Shown here one piece after another: positions 44,762-53,585 of a DNA stretch of 64,000 bases. The stretch is from Fibrobacter sp. UBA4297 (GTDB lineage Bacteria > Fibrobacterota > Fibrobacteria > Fibrobacterales > Fibrobacteraceae): the NCBI RefSeq assembly GCF_002394865.1, contig NZ_DGUZ01000017.1:1-64000 (forward strand), in the 5' to 3' direction. How positions within the stretch are numbered: the first letter of the stretch is position 1; every line of letters starts with the position of its first letter. Both the position numbers and the translations under genes were made by a program. Under the pieces are notes generated by a model. It was not told the DNA's origin. It did no database searches and was given only the letters and a program-made list of their open reading frames with translations.

Positions 44762-46528
44762 AGAATACATCGCTTCAATTTGTTTGGCGTATCGTTTTTC
44801 TGCAACGGTGCGCCGAATTTTTAATGTGGGCGTCAATAGCCCGGATTCAATCGTGAGTTCGTCACCGACTAAAGTCCATTTGCGAATTTGTTCCCAATGG
44901 TTTAGCTTTTCGTTGACATGTTCGATGTGGCGTTTGATGGAATTTAAAATTAGCGGCGACTTTATCGCGTTTTCGACATCGTAATCTTCGTTTTGCGGCT
45001 TGAGCATGCGGCGGGCGCCTACTGGGTTTAGCCAGATTATGGCCGAGGCAAACTTGCGGTCGTTGGCGATGACGAGTGCCTGTTCTACAAGCGGGTGGCG
45101 CGTGATTTCAAGCTCGATGGGGTTCGGGCTTACGTATTTTCCGGTGCTTGTCTTTAACAGTTCCTTGATGCGTCCTGTGAAATACAGGAATCCATCTTTG
45201 TCAAAATAGCCTTGGTCGCCAGAATGGTAAAAACCGTCTGGTGTGAAGTTTTTGACATTTAAGTCCGGGCGATTGTGATAGCCCTTAAAAACACTCTCTC
45301 CGCGAATCTGGATTTCGTTGCAATCTCCAATGCGTACGTCAAGGTGGGCGAGTGGCTTGCCTATGGAACCGGGCCTGAGAGCTTGTTTGCAATTTGCAGA
45401 AACGACCGGAGAACATTCTGTCATGCCGTAGCCTTCGAATACGGGGAGTCCGATGTTCAAAAGGAATCGCAATATAGACTTGTTCAAGGAACTGCTACCG
45501 GAGATTATCATTCGGAAATTTCCACCGACGGCTTCGCGCATTTGTTTGTAGACAATCCGGTTGAATACCCAGTGGAGGGGCTCGAAACGCTTGTTCGGGT
45601 CTTTAATCTTTGCAACTTTAATGGCTTGCTTGATTAAGAAGCGCTTGATGCCCTTGGCGCGATCCGATGCTGTCGTCATGCTTTCGTAAAGGCGTTCGAG
45701 AATGCGCGGAACGACAATCATGATGGTGGGGCGGACTTCGCGCAGAATGTGCGAAAGATTCTTTGGATTGTCTCCAAAGTAAACGGTAACGCCGCAGAAC
45801 GTGTAAAAGTAGACCGCCATGCGTTCAAGGACATGTGCCACCGGCAGAATCGTAAGGCATGTGTCTTTTTTGGTATCAAGTCGGAACATCGGCTTGATGT
45901 TCTGAATTTGTACTAACATATTCCGGTGCGTGAGTTCGACGCCCTTGGGACAACCTGTTGAACCGCTCGTGTAGATGATACTGAAAATATCGTCAGGATT
46001 TATTGTCGAAAGCTGGTTGTCTATCCATTTTGCTCGAACTTGGTCGGCGAGGGCATCGTAGCCGCATTTGAGAAGTTCGTCCCAGTATATTCCGTTGTCA
46101 GGAAGGAACGAATCGTTGTCAATGCAGATAATTTTAGTGAAGTTGTCTAAAATGCCGAAAAGTGGTTCGTCAAGTTCTTCGAACGAATTGATGATGAGAA
46201 TCTTGATGTTGCTATCGATACTTTGGTAGGCGAAGTTTTCGGACGAAATGTTCGGGAAAAGAGGGACGACGCGCGCATGGTTCAGTTGAACGGCGATATC
46301 TACGATAATCCAGTTTGGTGAACTTGGTGCGATGATGCCTACGCTTTCGTTTTCTTTTAGCCCGAGCGCGTTCAAAGCTAGTGCAAGCGCCTTGGTGTTG
46401 CGTTTGAGCGTTTCTTTGGAATAGTGGATCCACTCACCGTCTTTACGGTGATACCATCCTTTAAAATCAGCTCTGTCGCAGTTCGCAAAGAACATGGACG
46501 GCAGAGATTTGAATTCCAACAACTCCAT
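44759..46528 (-). CDS. long-chain acyl-CoA synthetase (AMP-binding)
   Basis: A 589-residue ANL-superfamily enzyme that activates fatty acids to acyl-AMP and then acyl-CoA. Signature segments are IIYTSGSTGCPKGVELTHRN (phosphate-binding loop), FEGYGMTECSPVVSANC, HSGDQGYFDKDGFLYFTGRIKE split around the hinge, and KYVSPNPIE. It resembles the FadD15/eukaryotic-type bacterial synthetases with a long linker. The start at MELLEFKS was preferred to an ATG 36 bases upstream because the intervening residues are unlike the family and a TAGAAT -10-like element overlaps them. The chain-length preference cannot be read from sequence. Confidence 0.93.
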   Translation of the reverse strand: MELLEFKSLPSMFFANCDRADFKGWYHRKDGEWIHYSKETLKRNTKALALALNALGLKENESVGIIAPSSPNWIIVDIAVQLNHARVVPLFPNISSENFAYQSIDSNIKILIINSFEELDEPLFGILDNFTKIICIDNDSFLPDNGIYWDELLKCGYDALADQVRAKWIDNQLSTINPDDIFSIIYTSGSTGCPKGVELTHRNMLVQIQNIKPMFRLDTKKDTCLTILPVAHVLERMAVYFYTFCGVTVYFGDNPKNLSHILREVRPTIMIVVPRILERLYESMTTASDRAKGIKRFLIKQAIKVAKIKDPNKRFEPLHWVFNRIVYKQMREAVGGNFRMIISGSSSLNKSILRFLLNIGLPVFEGYGMTECSPVVSANCKQALRPGSIGKPLAHLDVRIGDCNEIQIRGESVFKGYHNRPDLNVKNFTPDGFYHSGDQGYFDKDGFLYFTGRIKELLKTSTGKYVSPNPIELEITRHPLVEQALVIANDRKFASAIIWLNPVGARRMLKPQNEDYDVENAIKSPLILNSIKRHIEHVNEKLNHWEQIRKWTLVGDELTIESGLLTPTLKIRRTVAEKRYAKQIEAMYS

Positions 46529-46583
46529 GCTTTTAAAATAACATTCTATTTTGCAATAGCTCATTTTTTTTCAAAAAAAACAG

Positions 46584-46589
46584 TATATT
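46584..46589 (+). promoter_or_regulatory. -10 element of a likely leaderless gene
   Basis: TATATT lies six bases upstream of the ATG at 46596. Initiation seven bases downstream would place the RNA 5' end on the start codon itself. Confidence 0.45.
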
Positions 46590-46595
46590 ATGGAT

Positions 46596-46922
46596 ATGCT
46601 GAAAAAGTTGAGCGACTACGAAAATGAACTTTTGAAAATGGTTGAGGTGGGGGCGCCTTTGACGGCGGAACAACTCTTGTCGGTGCGGACGCACATCGGC
46701 TTTTTTCAGCATGAGCGCTTGGTTCACGAACTTGTGATGATTTTGTTTGCGCTTTTGACCGTTGGCGGGATTCTATTTTTGATTGTGGTTCCCGAGATTT
46801 CGGTGGTGGCGCTTGATGCGCTATTCTTTGTGCTTTTGGTGCCTTACGTGAAGCATTACTACGGGCTTGAAAATGGAGTGCAGAGACTGTACGACGTGTA
46901 CGAGAAATTGGAAAAGTTGTAG
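46596..46922 (+). CDS. small membrane protein
   Basis: A 108-residue protein of unknown function. It begins with a charged, amphipathic stretch (MLKKLSDYENELLKMVEVG), then two adjacent hydrophobic helices (about 50-72 and 74-90: VHELVMILFALLTVGGI, FLIVVPEISVVALDALFF), and a basic-acidic tail. The ATG at 46596 is preferred to the one six bases upstream, which overlaps the -10 element. It is divergent from the acyl-CoA synthetase gene with only 67 bp between them. Confidence 0.7.
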   Translation: MLKKLSDYENELLKMVEVGAPLTAEQLLSVRTHIGFFQHERLVHELVMILFALLTVGGILFLIVVPEISVVALDALFFVLLVPYVKHYYGLENGVQRLYDVYEKLEKL

Positions 46923-46925
46923 GAA

Positions 46926-46965
46926 TATGGCGACCCCGGCACGATGGCCGGGGTGACAGTTCGGA
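46926..46965. repeat. GTCA-CCCCGG palindrome
   Basis: ACCCCGGC-ACGAT-GGCCGGGGT type stem around 46932-46954, of the dispersed palindrome family. Confidence 0.6.
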
Positions 46966-46974
46966 GGCAATGAA

Positions 46975-47001
46975 AAAAGCAAGTCCGAGGGACTTGCTTT
47001 T
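46975..47001. terminator. bidirectional terminator
   Basis: AAAAGCAAGTCC and GGACTTGCTTTT pair around GAG. T-runs on both sides let it serve the small membrane protein gene (+) and serS (-). Confidence 0.85.
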
Positions 47002-47045
47002 GAAATTTAATGGATCCTGTCTTGCCATAACAAGAGGGAGGTGCC

Positions 47046-47199
47046 CAGTCATGCTTCGACTGTGCTCAGCACAAGGGCCGGGCATGACAATTCATTACTT
47101 CTTCGGGGTGATGAATTCAAGCCCACCCCGATGAGCGGGCAAGGTTTCTTGCGAAACCTCGCACTCGGATTTTTCTTGCGAAAAATCCTCACTACATGG
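47046..47199. repeat. composite repeat with a relic copy of the serS 3' end
   Basis: The interval holds, from left, a GTCAT palindrome variant (47048-47091), a 27-bp copy of the serS end (47102-47128, 23 of 27 bases equal to 47207-47233) and a 78-bp insert with three hairpins: CCCG/CGGG, AGGTTTC-TTGC-GAAACCT and GGATTTTTC-TTGC-GAAAAATCC. The relic encodes GGLEFITPKK with a stop on the minus strand, 105 bp and in frame with the true end. Confidence 0.75.
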
Positions 47200-48486
47200 T
47201 TAGGCTTTCGGTTTGATAAACTCAAGCCCACCCATGTACGGACGGAGGACTTCAGGAATCTTGAGCGAGCCGTCTTTCTGCTGGTAGTTGTCGCAGATGC
47301 CGACCATCACGCGCGGAGTGGCGAGGCCAGAGCCGTTAAGCGTGTGGAGGTAGACGTTCTTGCCGTTAATCTTGGTCTTGATGTTGGCGCGGCGTGCCTG
47401 GTAGTCTTCGAAGTTCGAGCAGGAGCTGACTTCGAGCCACTTCTTTTCGACCGGAGCGTAAACTTCGAGGTCGTAGCACTTGGCTGCACCGAAACCGAGG
47501 TCGCCCTTGCAGAGTGCGAGGCGGTGGTAGGGGAGGCCGAGCTTTTCGAGGAGCTTTTCACCGAAACGGGTGAGTTCTTCGTGGTCTTCGTAGCTGTGTT
47601 CCGGATGGGCGAAGTAGACCATTTCAACCTTGTTGAACTGGTGCAAGCGGAGGAGACCGCGGGTGTCCTTGCCATAGCTACCAGCTTCGCGGCGGAAGCA
47701 TGCAGAGTAGGCGCAGATGCGCTTCGGAAGTTCGGATTCCGGAATCACTTCGCCGGCATAGAGGTTTGTGAGCGGGACTTCTGCTGTCGGGATGAGGAAC
47801 AGGTCGTCGTCTTTGTCGCAGCGGTACATGTCTTCTTCGAACTTCGGGAGCTGACCCGTGCCGCGCATGGTGTTACGGGTAACGAGGTACGGCGGAGTGA
47901 ATTCTTCGAAGCCGTTCTTCATGTGTTCGTCGAGGAAGAACTGGATGAGGGCGCGTTCGAGGCGAGAGCCGAGACCGCGGTAAACCGGGAAACCGGAACC
48001 GGAAATCTTGGCGCCACGTTCAAAGTCAAAAATGCCAAGGCGTTCGCCGAGAGTCTTGTGGTCAACGCGGGCGAAGTCATCGTTCTTGGTGTAGTAGTCA
48101 AACGGGATCGGGCCGTCTTTTTCGACAACGTTATCGCTGGAGTCCTTGCCTTCTGGAGAACGTGGAGCGATGTTCGGAACGTGCATGAGCATTTCGGTCT
48201 GCTTGTAGTCAAGTTCCTTGAGCTTCTTATCGAGTTCGTCAATCTTGTTGCCAAGTTCGCGTGTGGCGGCCTGGGCTTCGTCTGCATTTTCGCCCTTCTT
48301 CTTGAGTTCGCCAATGCGCTTGGACTGGGCGTTGCGTTCGCTCTTGAGGCGTTCGACTTCGGTGAGGAGCGGACGGCGTTCGTTATCGACGGCGAGCACG
48401 TCACGAAGGCTTACGGTCGTATATTTCTTTTCGGTTTCAGCAATATAATATTCCGGATTTTCACGGATCTTTTTGATATCAAGCAT
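47200..48486 (-). CDS. serS: seryl-tRNA synthetase
   Basis: A 428-residue class II synthetase. The N-terminal coiled-coil arm (about residues 25-105, KSERNAQSKRIGELKKKGE) recognises the long variable arm of tRNA-Ser. Class II motif 2 (FRREAGSYGKDTRGLLRLHQ) and motif 3 (GSGLATPRVMVGICDNYQQ) are complete, as is the serine-binding TAEVPLTNLY. Length is normal. The C-terminus ends GGLEFIKPKA; a mutated duplicate of these last codons lies downstream. The promoter has TATATT at 48521-48526 with a heptad array in the -35 zone. Confidence 0.97.
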   Translation of the reverse strand: MLDIKKIRENPEYYIAETEKKYTTVSLRDVLAVDNERRPLLTEVERLKSERNAQSKRIGELKKKGENADEAQAATRELGNKIDELDKKLKELDYKQTEMLMHVPNIAPRSPEGKDSSDNVVEKDGPIPFDYYTKNDDFARVDHKTLGERLGIFDFERGAKISGSGFPVYRGLGSRLERALIQFFLDEHMKNGFEEFTPPYLVTRNTMRGTGQLPKFEEDMYRCDKDDDLFLIPTAEVPLTNLYAGEVIPESELPKRICAYSACFRREAGSYGKDTRGLLRLHQFNKVEMVYFAHPEHSYEDHEELTRFGEKLLEKLGLPYHRLALCKGDLGFGAAKCYDLEVYAPVEKKWLEVSSCSNFEDYQARRANIKTKINGKNVYLHTLNGSGLATPRVMVGICDNYQQKDGSLKIPEVLRPYMGGLEFIKPKA

Positions 48487-48520
48487 TTGATTGCCTCGGT
48501 TGAAAATTTTTACGCGGAAG

Positions 48521-48526
48521 AATATA
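48521..48526 (-). promoter_or_regulatory. -10 element of serS
   Basis: TATATT on the minus strand, about 35 bp ahead of the start codon. No TTGACA-like -35 is found; that place is filled by GTAGGAA repeats. Confidence 0.6.
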
Positions 48527-48531
48527 GAAAA

Positions 48532-48613
48532 GTAGGAAGTAGGAAGTAGGAAGTAGGAAGTGAAAATTTAACGAAAACCAATGATTAATAACTTGCGACT
48601 AACAACTAATAGC
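48532..48613. repeat. heptad array (GTAGGAA) plus ACTAACA-type tail
   Basis: Four perfect GTAGGAA units (48532-48559) and one decayed unit, then a gap and GACTAAC-AACTAAT units (48597-48611) similar to the right arm of the element at 44730. It lies between the divergent serS and esterase genes; the rest of this 300-bp gap is AT-rich with no gene seen. Confidence 0.85.
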
Positions 48614-48787
48614 ATAGTTTTACAGGATCCTTCACTAAGCGCTAAATTCTACTAATTATTCTGTTGTTTGCGTTTACATCGGTAATTAAGCGGGACGTAT
48701 TGTTCCGATATTTTTTGAATATACATTTTAAGTAGGGAAAGGATAAAAACGAAGGGTAAAACATGAAGGAATCAAGAGGAGTACATA

Positions 48788-50257
48788 ATGAAATTTCCTT
48801 TATTGCTTTTAGTAGCCGCGTCGTTCTCTTTTGCCCAATGGGGTGGCGGTGGCGGAAAATCGCTAAACGACTATAAAAAAGAATCAGTGTCGGGCAGAGA
48901 TATCCACGTGTATGCACCGAGCAATCTCGCGCCCAAGAGCCCTTTGCTCATTTCGTGCCATGGCATGGACCAAGACCCCAATTACCAACAGTCCAATACG
49001 CATTGGGAAGCGGTTGCCGATACGGCGGGCTTTGTCGTCGTGTATCCTAGAGGTGGAACAGGGATGAGTACCTGGGATATCAGCGGTGACAAGGATACGA
49101 AGTGGGTCGTACAAATTATCGAGCAGATGGTCAAGGAATATGACATTGATCCGAAGCGAGTTTATCTTTCTGGATTTTCGATGGGCGGTATGTTCACTTA
49201 CCATGCCATGAGTAAAATTGCAGATAAAATAGCGGCATTTGCACCGACTTCTGGTACAAATGTGATGGGTGCGTCTAAAGCGATGCGTCCAGTCCCGATT
49301 ATCCATCCGCATGGAACAAACGATGACGTGCTGAATTACAGCCAGGTTGAAGGGTTTCTTAAGAACTATCGCGACCAGTTCCATTGCCCGTCTCAGGCGG
49401 AAGTCCAGAATAACTATCCCAATTCCGAAAATTCGGGTGCAACGATGTATACTTGGGGCCCTTGCGATGAAGGCGTTTATATTAAACACCTTAAGCTTGA
49501 AGGCCGTGGCCATAGCCCTTCCAAGGCCGATGTTTCTGACATCTGGAATTTCGTGAAACAGTATTCTTTGGATGGTGCCTCGATTACACCGTCGATTGAA
49601 GTTCCTACAAACAGGGATTCCGTGTTTAATGGTTCTTTCTCAGATTCGCTCAAGCTTGCAGGCTGGACGCTCAACAACCACAGTGGCGAAGGCTCCTTGA
49701 AATTAACCGATGGCAAGGCCGAAATCAATGTGACCAAGACGGGTACGAATGCTTATGATGTACAAATGATTCAGAATGGCGTCCACTACGAAAAAGGTCA
49801 AAGCTACAAGGTGACTTTCGATGCCTATGCATCTGTGGCGAGAACGCTTGAAGTGAATATCGAAAAGGATACGGACCCGTGGACGAGTTACCTGGGCGAG
49901 GCGAAGACTTTTGACTTAGGGACTGAGAAAACGAGCTTTGAGATTCTGTTCACCATGAATGAAGCTACGGATGAAAATGGACGCGTTTCTTTCAATGCGG
50001 GCCTTGCTACGGGTAGCGTGTTCATTGACAATGTGGTGTTGAGCAAAGTCGAAGGTACGCTTGGTCTTGCGAAGAACGTGCGCGTGCTTACTGGCGAAAG
50101 AACGCTTAGCGTGTACGATATGAATGGCGCTTTTATATGTAATCTTAAGGGCGTGCGCGTGAATGACGTCCAGTCGAAATTGAATTCAATGAAGCTGGAA
50201 AAAGGCTTGTATGTTGTGAAAAACGGCTCCTTCAGCAGAATTTATTCTGTGAAGTAG
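48788..50257 (+). CDS. secreted carbohydrate esterase with C-terminal module
   Basis: A 489-residue exported alpha/beta-hydrolase of the CE1/PHB-depolymerase-like group, which includes acetylxylan and feruloyl esterases. A signal peptide (1-16) is followed by the catalytic domain (about 30-265) with LLISCHGM (oxyanion region) and the nucleophile elbow GFSMGG with Ser131; a catalytic His is likely in GRGHSPSKADV. Residues about 285-415 form a jelly-roll module like CBM4/9 family carbohydrate-binding domains (AGWTLNNHSGEG ... VFIDNVVLSKV). The last 65 residues (TLSVYDMNGAFICNLKG ... GLYVVKNGSFSRIYSVK) resemble the C-terminal domain on Fibrobacter secreted hydrolases. GAGGAG precedes the ATG. 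Likely role: removing acyl groups from plant hemicellulose. Confidence 0.88.
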   Translation: MKFPLLLLVAASFSFAQWGGGGGKSLNDYKKESVSGRDIHVYAPSNLAPKSPLLISCHGMDQDPNYQQSNTHWEAVADTAGFVVVYPRGGTGMSTWDISGDKDTKWVVQIIEQMVKEYDIDPKRVYLSGFSMGGMFTYHAMSKIADKIAAFAPTSGTNVMGASKAMRPVPIIHPHGTNDDVLNYSQVEGFLKNYRDQFHCPSQAEVQNNYPNSENSGATMYTWGPCDEGVYIKHLKLEGRGHSPSKADVSDIWNFVKQYSLDGASITPSIEVPTNRDSVFNGSFSDSLKLAGWTLNNHSGEGSLKLTDGKAEINVTKTGTNAYDVQMIQNGVHYEKGQSYKVTFDAYASVARTLEVNIEKDTDPWTSYLGEAKTFDLGTEKTSFEILFTMNEATDENGRVSFNAGLATGSVFIDNVVLSKVEGTLGLAKNVRVLTGERTLSVYDMNGAFICNLKGVRVNDVQSKLNSMKLEKGLYVVKNGSFSRIYSVK

Positions 50258-50283
50258 TTAAGCGCTCGCAAAAAGCTTTTTGC

Positions 50284-50322
50284 AAAGTCCATGGCAATTT
50301 CTATGTCATGGACTTTTTTGCA
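50284..50322 (+). terminator. intrinsic terminator of the esterase gene
   Basis: AAAGTCCATG and CATGGACTTT pair, followed by TTTTTTGC. It also separates the convergent methylthiotransferase gene. Confidence 0.9.
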
Positions 50323-50384
50323 ATTGTGAATGTTTTGGGAGTGCGTTAAAAATGCGCGCAGTCCGTTTATACCTGTTCTGCTTT

Positions 50385-51794
50385 TTAGACGAGTGGTTCT
50401 GCGAGCAGTGCGAAGGGTTCGGCACCGGTGATGCGGACGCGGAGCGTTTTCCCGGCTGGGAAGGTGCCTTGTAATGCGACGGGGCGGTAGGCCTCGTTGC
50501 GGGCGATGGTGGTTCCGGCGCGGTAGCCGGGCTTTTCGGTGACAACGGTGCATTCGTCGCCAATCCATTCGCGGTTGTTCTCGAGAGCGATTTGCTGGAA
50601 CGCTTCGGCGAGAATAGCTGAACGCTCGTGCTTGATATCGTCGGGGACCGCTTGGTTGGATGCTGTTTCGAGACGCGCGGCGACGGTGCCTGGGCGCGCG
50701 ACAAAACGCGTGATGTTGCAGACGGTCGGGCGAGTTTCTTTCAAGAGCGTTAACGTGTCGTTGAAATCTGCGGCGGTTTCGCCGGGATAGCCGACGATAA
50801 GGTCGGTGCTGAGCGTGAATTTGCGGAATCGCTCGGTAAATGCGTGAGCGAGGGTCGCGTAGTCGCGTGCTGTGTGGCGGCGGTTCATCGCCTTGAGCAC
50901 GTTTTCGCTGCCGCTTTGGACGGGAATGTGGATGAACTTGTAAATGCGGTCATCCGTGAAGCAATCTAGTAGCGCCTCCTGATAGCTGAGGACATGGCGC
51001 GGATTGCCCATGCCGAGGCGGATGCGGTAATTGCCGTTCACGTGTGTGAGGATTCTCTGCGTGAGTTCGGCGATATTCGTGCCGATGTCAAAGCCGTAGC
51101 AGGCGCAGTCTTGGCCGGTGAGCTGGATTTCGAGGCAACCGTCATCGACGAGCGCTTGGACTTGATCGACAATTGCGTTGGGTGCAAAGCTGTGGAGGCG
51201 GCCTTTGACGAGATGCGTGCTGCAGAAGGCGCATGCGTCGAGACAGCCTTCTTCGATGTTCACGATGCCGACGAACGGGGATTCGCGAAGGACATTGCGA
51301 GAGGCTTTATTGCTGTCGGGAGTGCGCGCGTTTATCTGGCTTGAGGGTGATTGCGCGGACTGGGTTGGTAATATTGCCGAATTTTCAAGTTCTTTTAGAC
51401 TTGTGAATTGTACGTGTGGAACGGTGCGGAGCGCTTCTTCGCGGAAGTCCTTGGGGGCGCAACCCGTGATGTATATGGGAACGCCTGGAAATGTGCTCGC
51501 TGCTTTGCGCAGAAGCTTCATGGCGCCTGCATTGCCCTTGACCGTGCAAACGTTCAAGTAGAACGCTTCGGGCTTTTCTGTGCTGAAGTTCGCGGGATTC
51601 GCGGCGCTTGTGGAATTCTCGGCATTTACAAGATTCGCGGGCGTCTTGGAAGAAAAACTCGCTGCTCTTGTGGAATGCGCGGCCTTCGCTTCCGGAAACT
51701 CGAACGTGACTTCGGATTTTTGGGAGAGAATGCGCGCAATCTTTTCACCGTCACCGAAATTTGCGGCACAGCCCTGGCTTAAAACGACTATCAT
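50385..51794 (-). CDS. tRNA methylthiotransferase, CDKAL1/e-MtaB type
   Basis: A 469-residue radical-SAM methylthiotransferase. Three cluster Cys of the N-terminal domain are visible (Cys9 in SQGCAAN, Cys83 in NVCTVKGNA, Cys112 in ITGCAPKD) and the radical-SAM CxxxCxxC is Cys184, 188, 191 (EGCLDACAFCSTHLVKG). The segment EIQLTGQDCACYGFDIGTNI matches CDKAL1/archaeal e-MtaB, not MiaB or RimO, so the likely reaction is methylthiolation of t6A37 in tRNA. A TRAM domain ends the protein (VTEKPGYRAGTTIA ...). Residues about 32-76 are an Ala/Ser-rich insert unusual for the family. The ATG overlaps the SpoIID stop (ATGA). Confidence 0.88.
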   Translation of the reverse strand: MIVVLSQGCAANFGDGEKIARILSQKSEVTFEFPEAKAAHSTRAASFSSKTPANLVNAENSTSAANPANFSTEKPEAFYLNVCTVKGNAGAMKLLRKAASTFPGVPIYITGCAPKDFREEALRTVPHVQFTSLKELENSAILPTQSAQSPSSQINARTPDSNKASRNVLRESPFVGIVNIEEGCLDACAFCSTHLVKGRLHSFAPNAIVDQVQALVDDGCLEIQLTGQDCACYGFDIGTNIAELTQRILTHVNGNYRIRLGMGNPRHVLSYQEALLDCFTDDRIYKFIHIPVQSGSENVLKAMNRRHTARDYATLAHAFTERFRKFTLSTDLIVGYPGETAADFNDTLTLLKETRPTVCNITRFVARPGTVAARLETASNQAVPDDIKHERSAILAEAFQQIALENNREWIGDECTVVTEKPGYRAGTTIARNEAYRPVALQGTFPAGKTLRVRITGAEPFALLAEPLV

Positions 51795-53038
51795 CTCTTG
51801 AATTTTTCCAGCGTGATGCCGGGGTAATAGTGCGTTAAAATCTGGATGTAGCTTTGGCCCGCCTGAGCGCGTGCGCGAGCGCCCATTTGGCAAAGCCCAA
51901 CGCCATGCCCGAATCCCTTGCCTTTGAGAATCCATTCATTCCCGTTCTTGTGGATGCGGAAAAAACTGGAGGGGAGGATGGTGCCACCGCGCTTGAAAAG
52001 CCAGCGGATTTTGTCTGCTTTTGCTGTGAACGAGCCGTTATTCGTTTCGATGACGAGCGTGTGGATGCGACCGCTTTTGAGCGTGTCTTGAATGTGCATC
52101 GACTTGATGCTCGAAAAACTTGGGACGTTTGCTTTTGCTTCTTTTGCGTTTATCTGGAATAAATCGTGAAGTTCGTCTTCGGTAAATTCACGAGTCCATT
52201 CGGTGTAGTTGGATTCGCGGCACCACGGCGTTCCGTCGGGGCGGAGGTCGGGCTTGTTTTTGAGGTAGGGGTGGTCTGGGCGACCCCAGGTGACTACGCC
52301 TTCGGTTTCGCCACCGCAAGTGGAATGGTAATAGGCGGTGATGAATTCTCCGTTGTACGTCATCACGACGCCTTCGGTTTCGCGGACTGCTTTGTCTGTA
52401 AGTGCTGTGGCGCTGTGGAGGCCTTTGTAGACTTGGTCGCGTGTGTCGGCGTAAACGTCAAAGCCTTGTGCTGTGCGGCTACCGAAGTGCTTGTAGGCGT
52501 AGGTACGTGCGGCAACGGCTTGGGCCTTGAGCGCTTCGAACTTGGATTCGTCGAGTTTGCCGATTTCGTAAGGAACGACACCTCGCAAGTAGTCTTCAAT
52601 GTCGATGACGTTGATGGCGTTTAGCTTGTTGCCATTGGCGGTGACGATAAATTCACCGTTGTAGCAGGCTTTATTGAGGCCTGCCTTGTCTGTTGCAATG
52701 GCAATGCAATCGCTTGCAGATGAACCCGTGGCCTTGAAAACGCGTCGGTCAGCGGTCTGCTGGCGCTTTGATTTTGTCTTGATTTTGAGTTTGCCTTTAG
52801 AGGCGGTGATGTGCAGTTCTTCGTTCTTTTGACGGATGAAAATGTTTGGCACACCGACAAAAACACCCACCTGGATAGGGCGGTTGAGCTCTTTCTTGAT
52901 TTTTTGAGGAACGATGGTCTGCTCGGATACGCTATTTGCTTCGATTGGGCTATACTCAGAATTGCCGGCCGCAAGAGATGGGGTCGCCAAAGAGAGTGTC
53001 GTCAAAGCAACTGCTGAAAATATCCGGAGCAGGCCCAT
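51791..53038 (-). CDS. SpoIID/LytB-domain protein
   Basis: A 415-residue exported protein of the SpoIID family, lytic enzymes or their relatives acting on peptidoglycan glycan strands. A signal peptide (1-23, ending SLAAG) precedes an N-terminal strand-rich region and the SpoIID core (about 150-400) with VIDIEDYLRGVVPYEIG, LKAQAVAARTYAYKHFG, DVYADTRDQVYKG, AYYHSTCGGETEGV and GFGHGVGLCQMGARA. All are diagnostic. In a non-sporulating diderm this class is taken to act in cell-wall turnover. It overlaps the methylthiotransferase start by 4 bp and starts 5 bp after def. Confidence 0.93.
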   Translation of the reverse strand: MGLLRIFSAVALTTLSLATPSLAAGNSEYSPIEANSVSEQTIVPQKIKKELNRPIQVGVFVGVPNIFIRQKNEELHITASKGKLKIKTKSKRQQTADRRVFKATGSSASDCIAIATDKAGLNKACYNGEFIVTANGNKLNAINVIDIEDYLRGVVPYEIGKLDESKFEALKAQAVAARTYAYKHFGSRTAQGFDVYADTRDQVYKGLHSATALTDKAVRETEGVVMTYNGEFITAYYHSTCGGETEGVVTWGRPDHPYLKNKPDLRPDGTPWCRESNYTEWTREFTEDELHDLFQINAKEAKANVPSFSSIKSMHIQDTLKSGRIHTLVIETNNGSFTAKADKIRWLFKRGGTILPSSFFRIHKNGNEWILKGKGFGHGVGLCQMGARARAQAGQSYIQILTHYYPGITLEKFKR

Positions 53039-53043
53039 GGACC

Positions 53044-53583
53044 TTATTTCTTTTTGAGCTTCGCCTGGGTTTCTTTTGCCATCTTGCGGAGCTTGGACTG
53101 ATTCAGCGTGCGGTCTGACGTCGAGATCTTATCGACAAAGAGGTCGCCGTTGAGGTGGTCGCATTCGTGCTGGATGCAGCGGGCGAACAGACCTTCGCAG
53201 TTATGAATTTCCTGGGCTTCGCCATTGATGTCAAAGAAACGCACTGTCACGCGGTCCGGACGGACAACGTTGCAGAAAATATCCGGGAGGGAGAGGCATC
53301 CTTCATCGTAATCGACGTTCTTGGCATCCGGTTCAGCTTCCCATTCGGGGTTGAACATGATGTAGGGGCGAGGATCTTCTTCGCCTGGGATGGCTGTGTC
53401 GATGACCACGAGACGGATGTTCTTGCCAATCTGCGGAGCGGCAAGGCCGCAGCCCGGAGCATCGTACATGGTTTCGAGCATGTCTTTTGCGAGCTGGCGG
53501 AGTTCCGGCGTGATTTCGGTGATGGGTTCGCACTTTTTGCGAAGCACCGGGTCACCGTAAATTCTGATGGGGAGAATGGCCAT
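53044..53583 (-). CDS. def: peptide deformylase
   Basis: A 179-residue iron/zinc enzyme that removes the formyl group from nascent proteins. The three motifs are intact: GCGLAAPQ (44-51), EGCLSLP with metal ligand Cys96, and HECDHLNG with His139 and His143. The lysine-rich C-terminus (KMAKETQAKLKKK) is typical. The gene lies 2 bp after yajC. Confidence 0.97.
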   Translation of the reverse strand: MAILPIRIYGDPVLRKKCEPITEITPELRQLAKDMLETMYDAPGCGLAAPQIGKNIRLVVIDTAIPGEEDPRPYIMFNPEWEAEPDAKNVDYDEGCLSLPDIFCNVVRPDRVTVRFFDINGEAQEIHNCEGLFARCIQHECDHLNGDLFVDKISTSDRTLNQSKLRKMAKETQAKLKKK

Positions 53584-53585
53584 GA

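Noticed and set aside
46926..47199. Insertion sequence remnant near serS
   Set aside because: No transposase fragment or terminal inverted repeats of IS type; short palindromes and a gene-end duplication describe it better.
47041..48549. 502-codon plus-strand frame opposite serS
   Set aside because: Antisense to an intact seryl-tRNA synthetase gene and running through the intergenic repeats at both ends.
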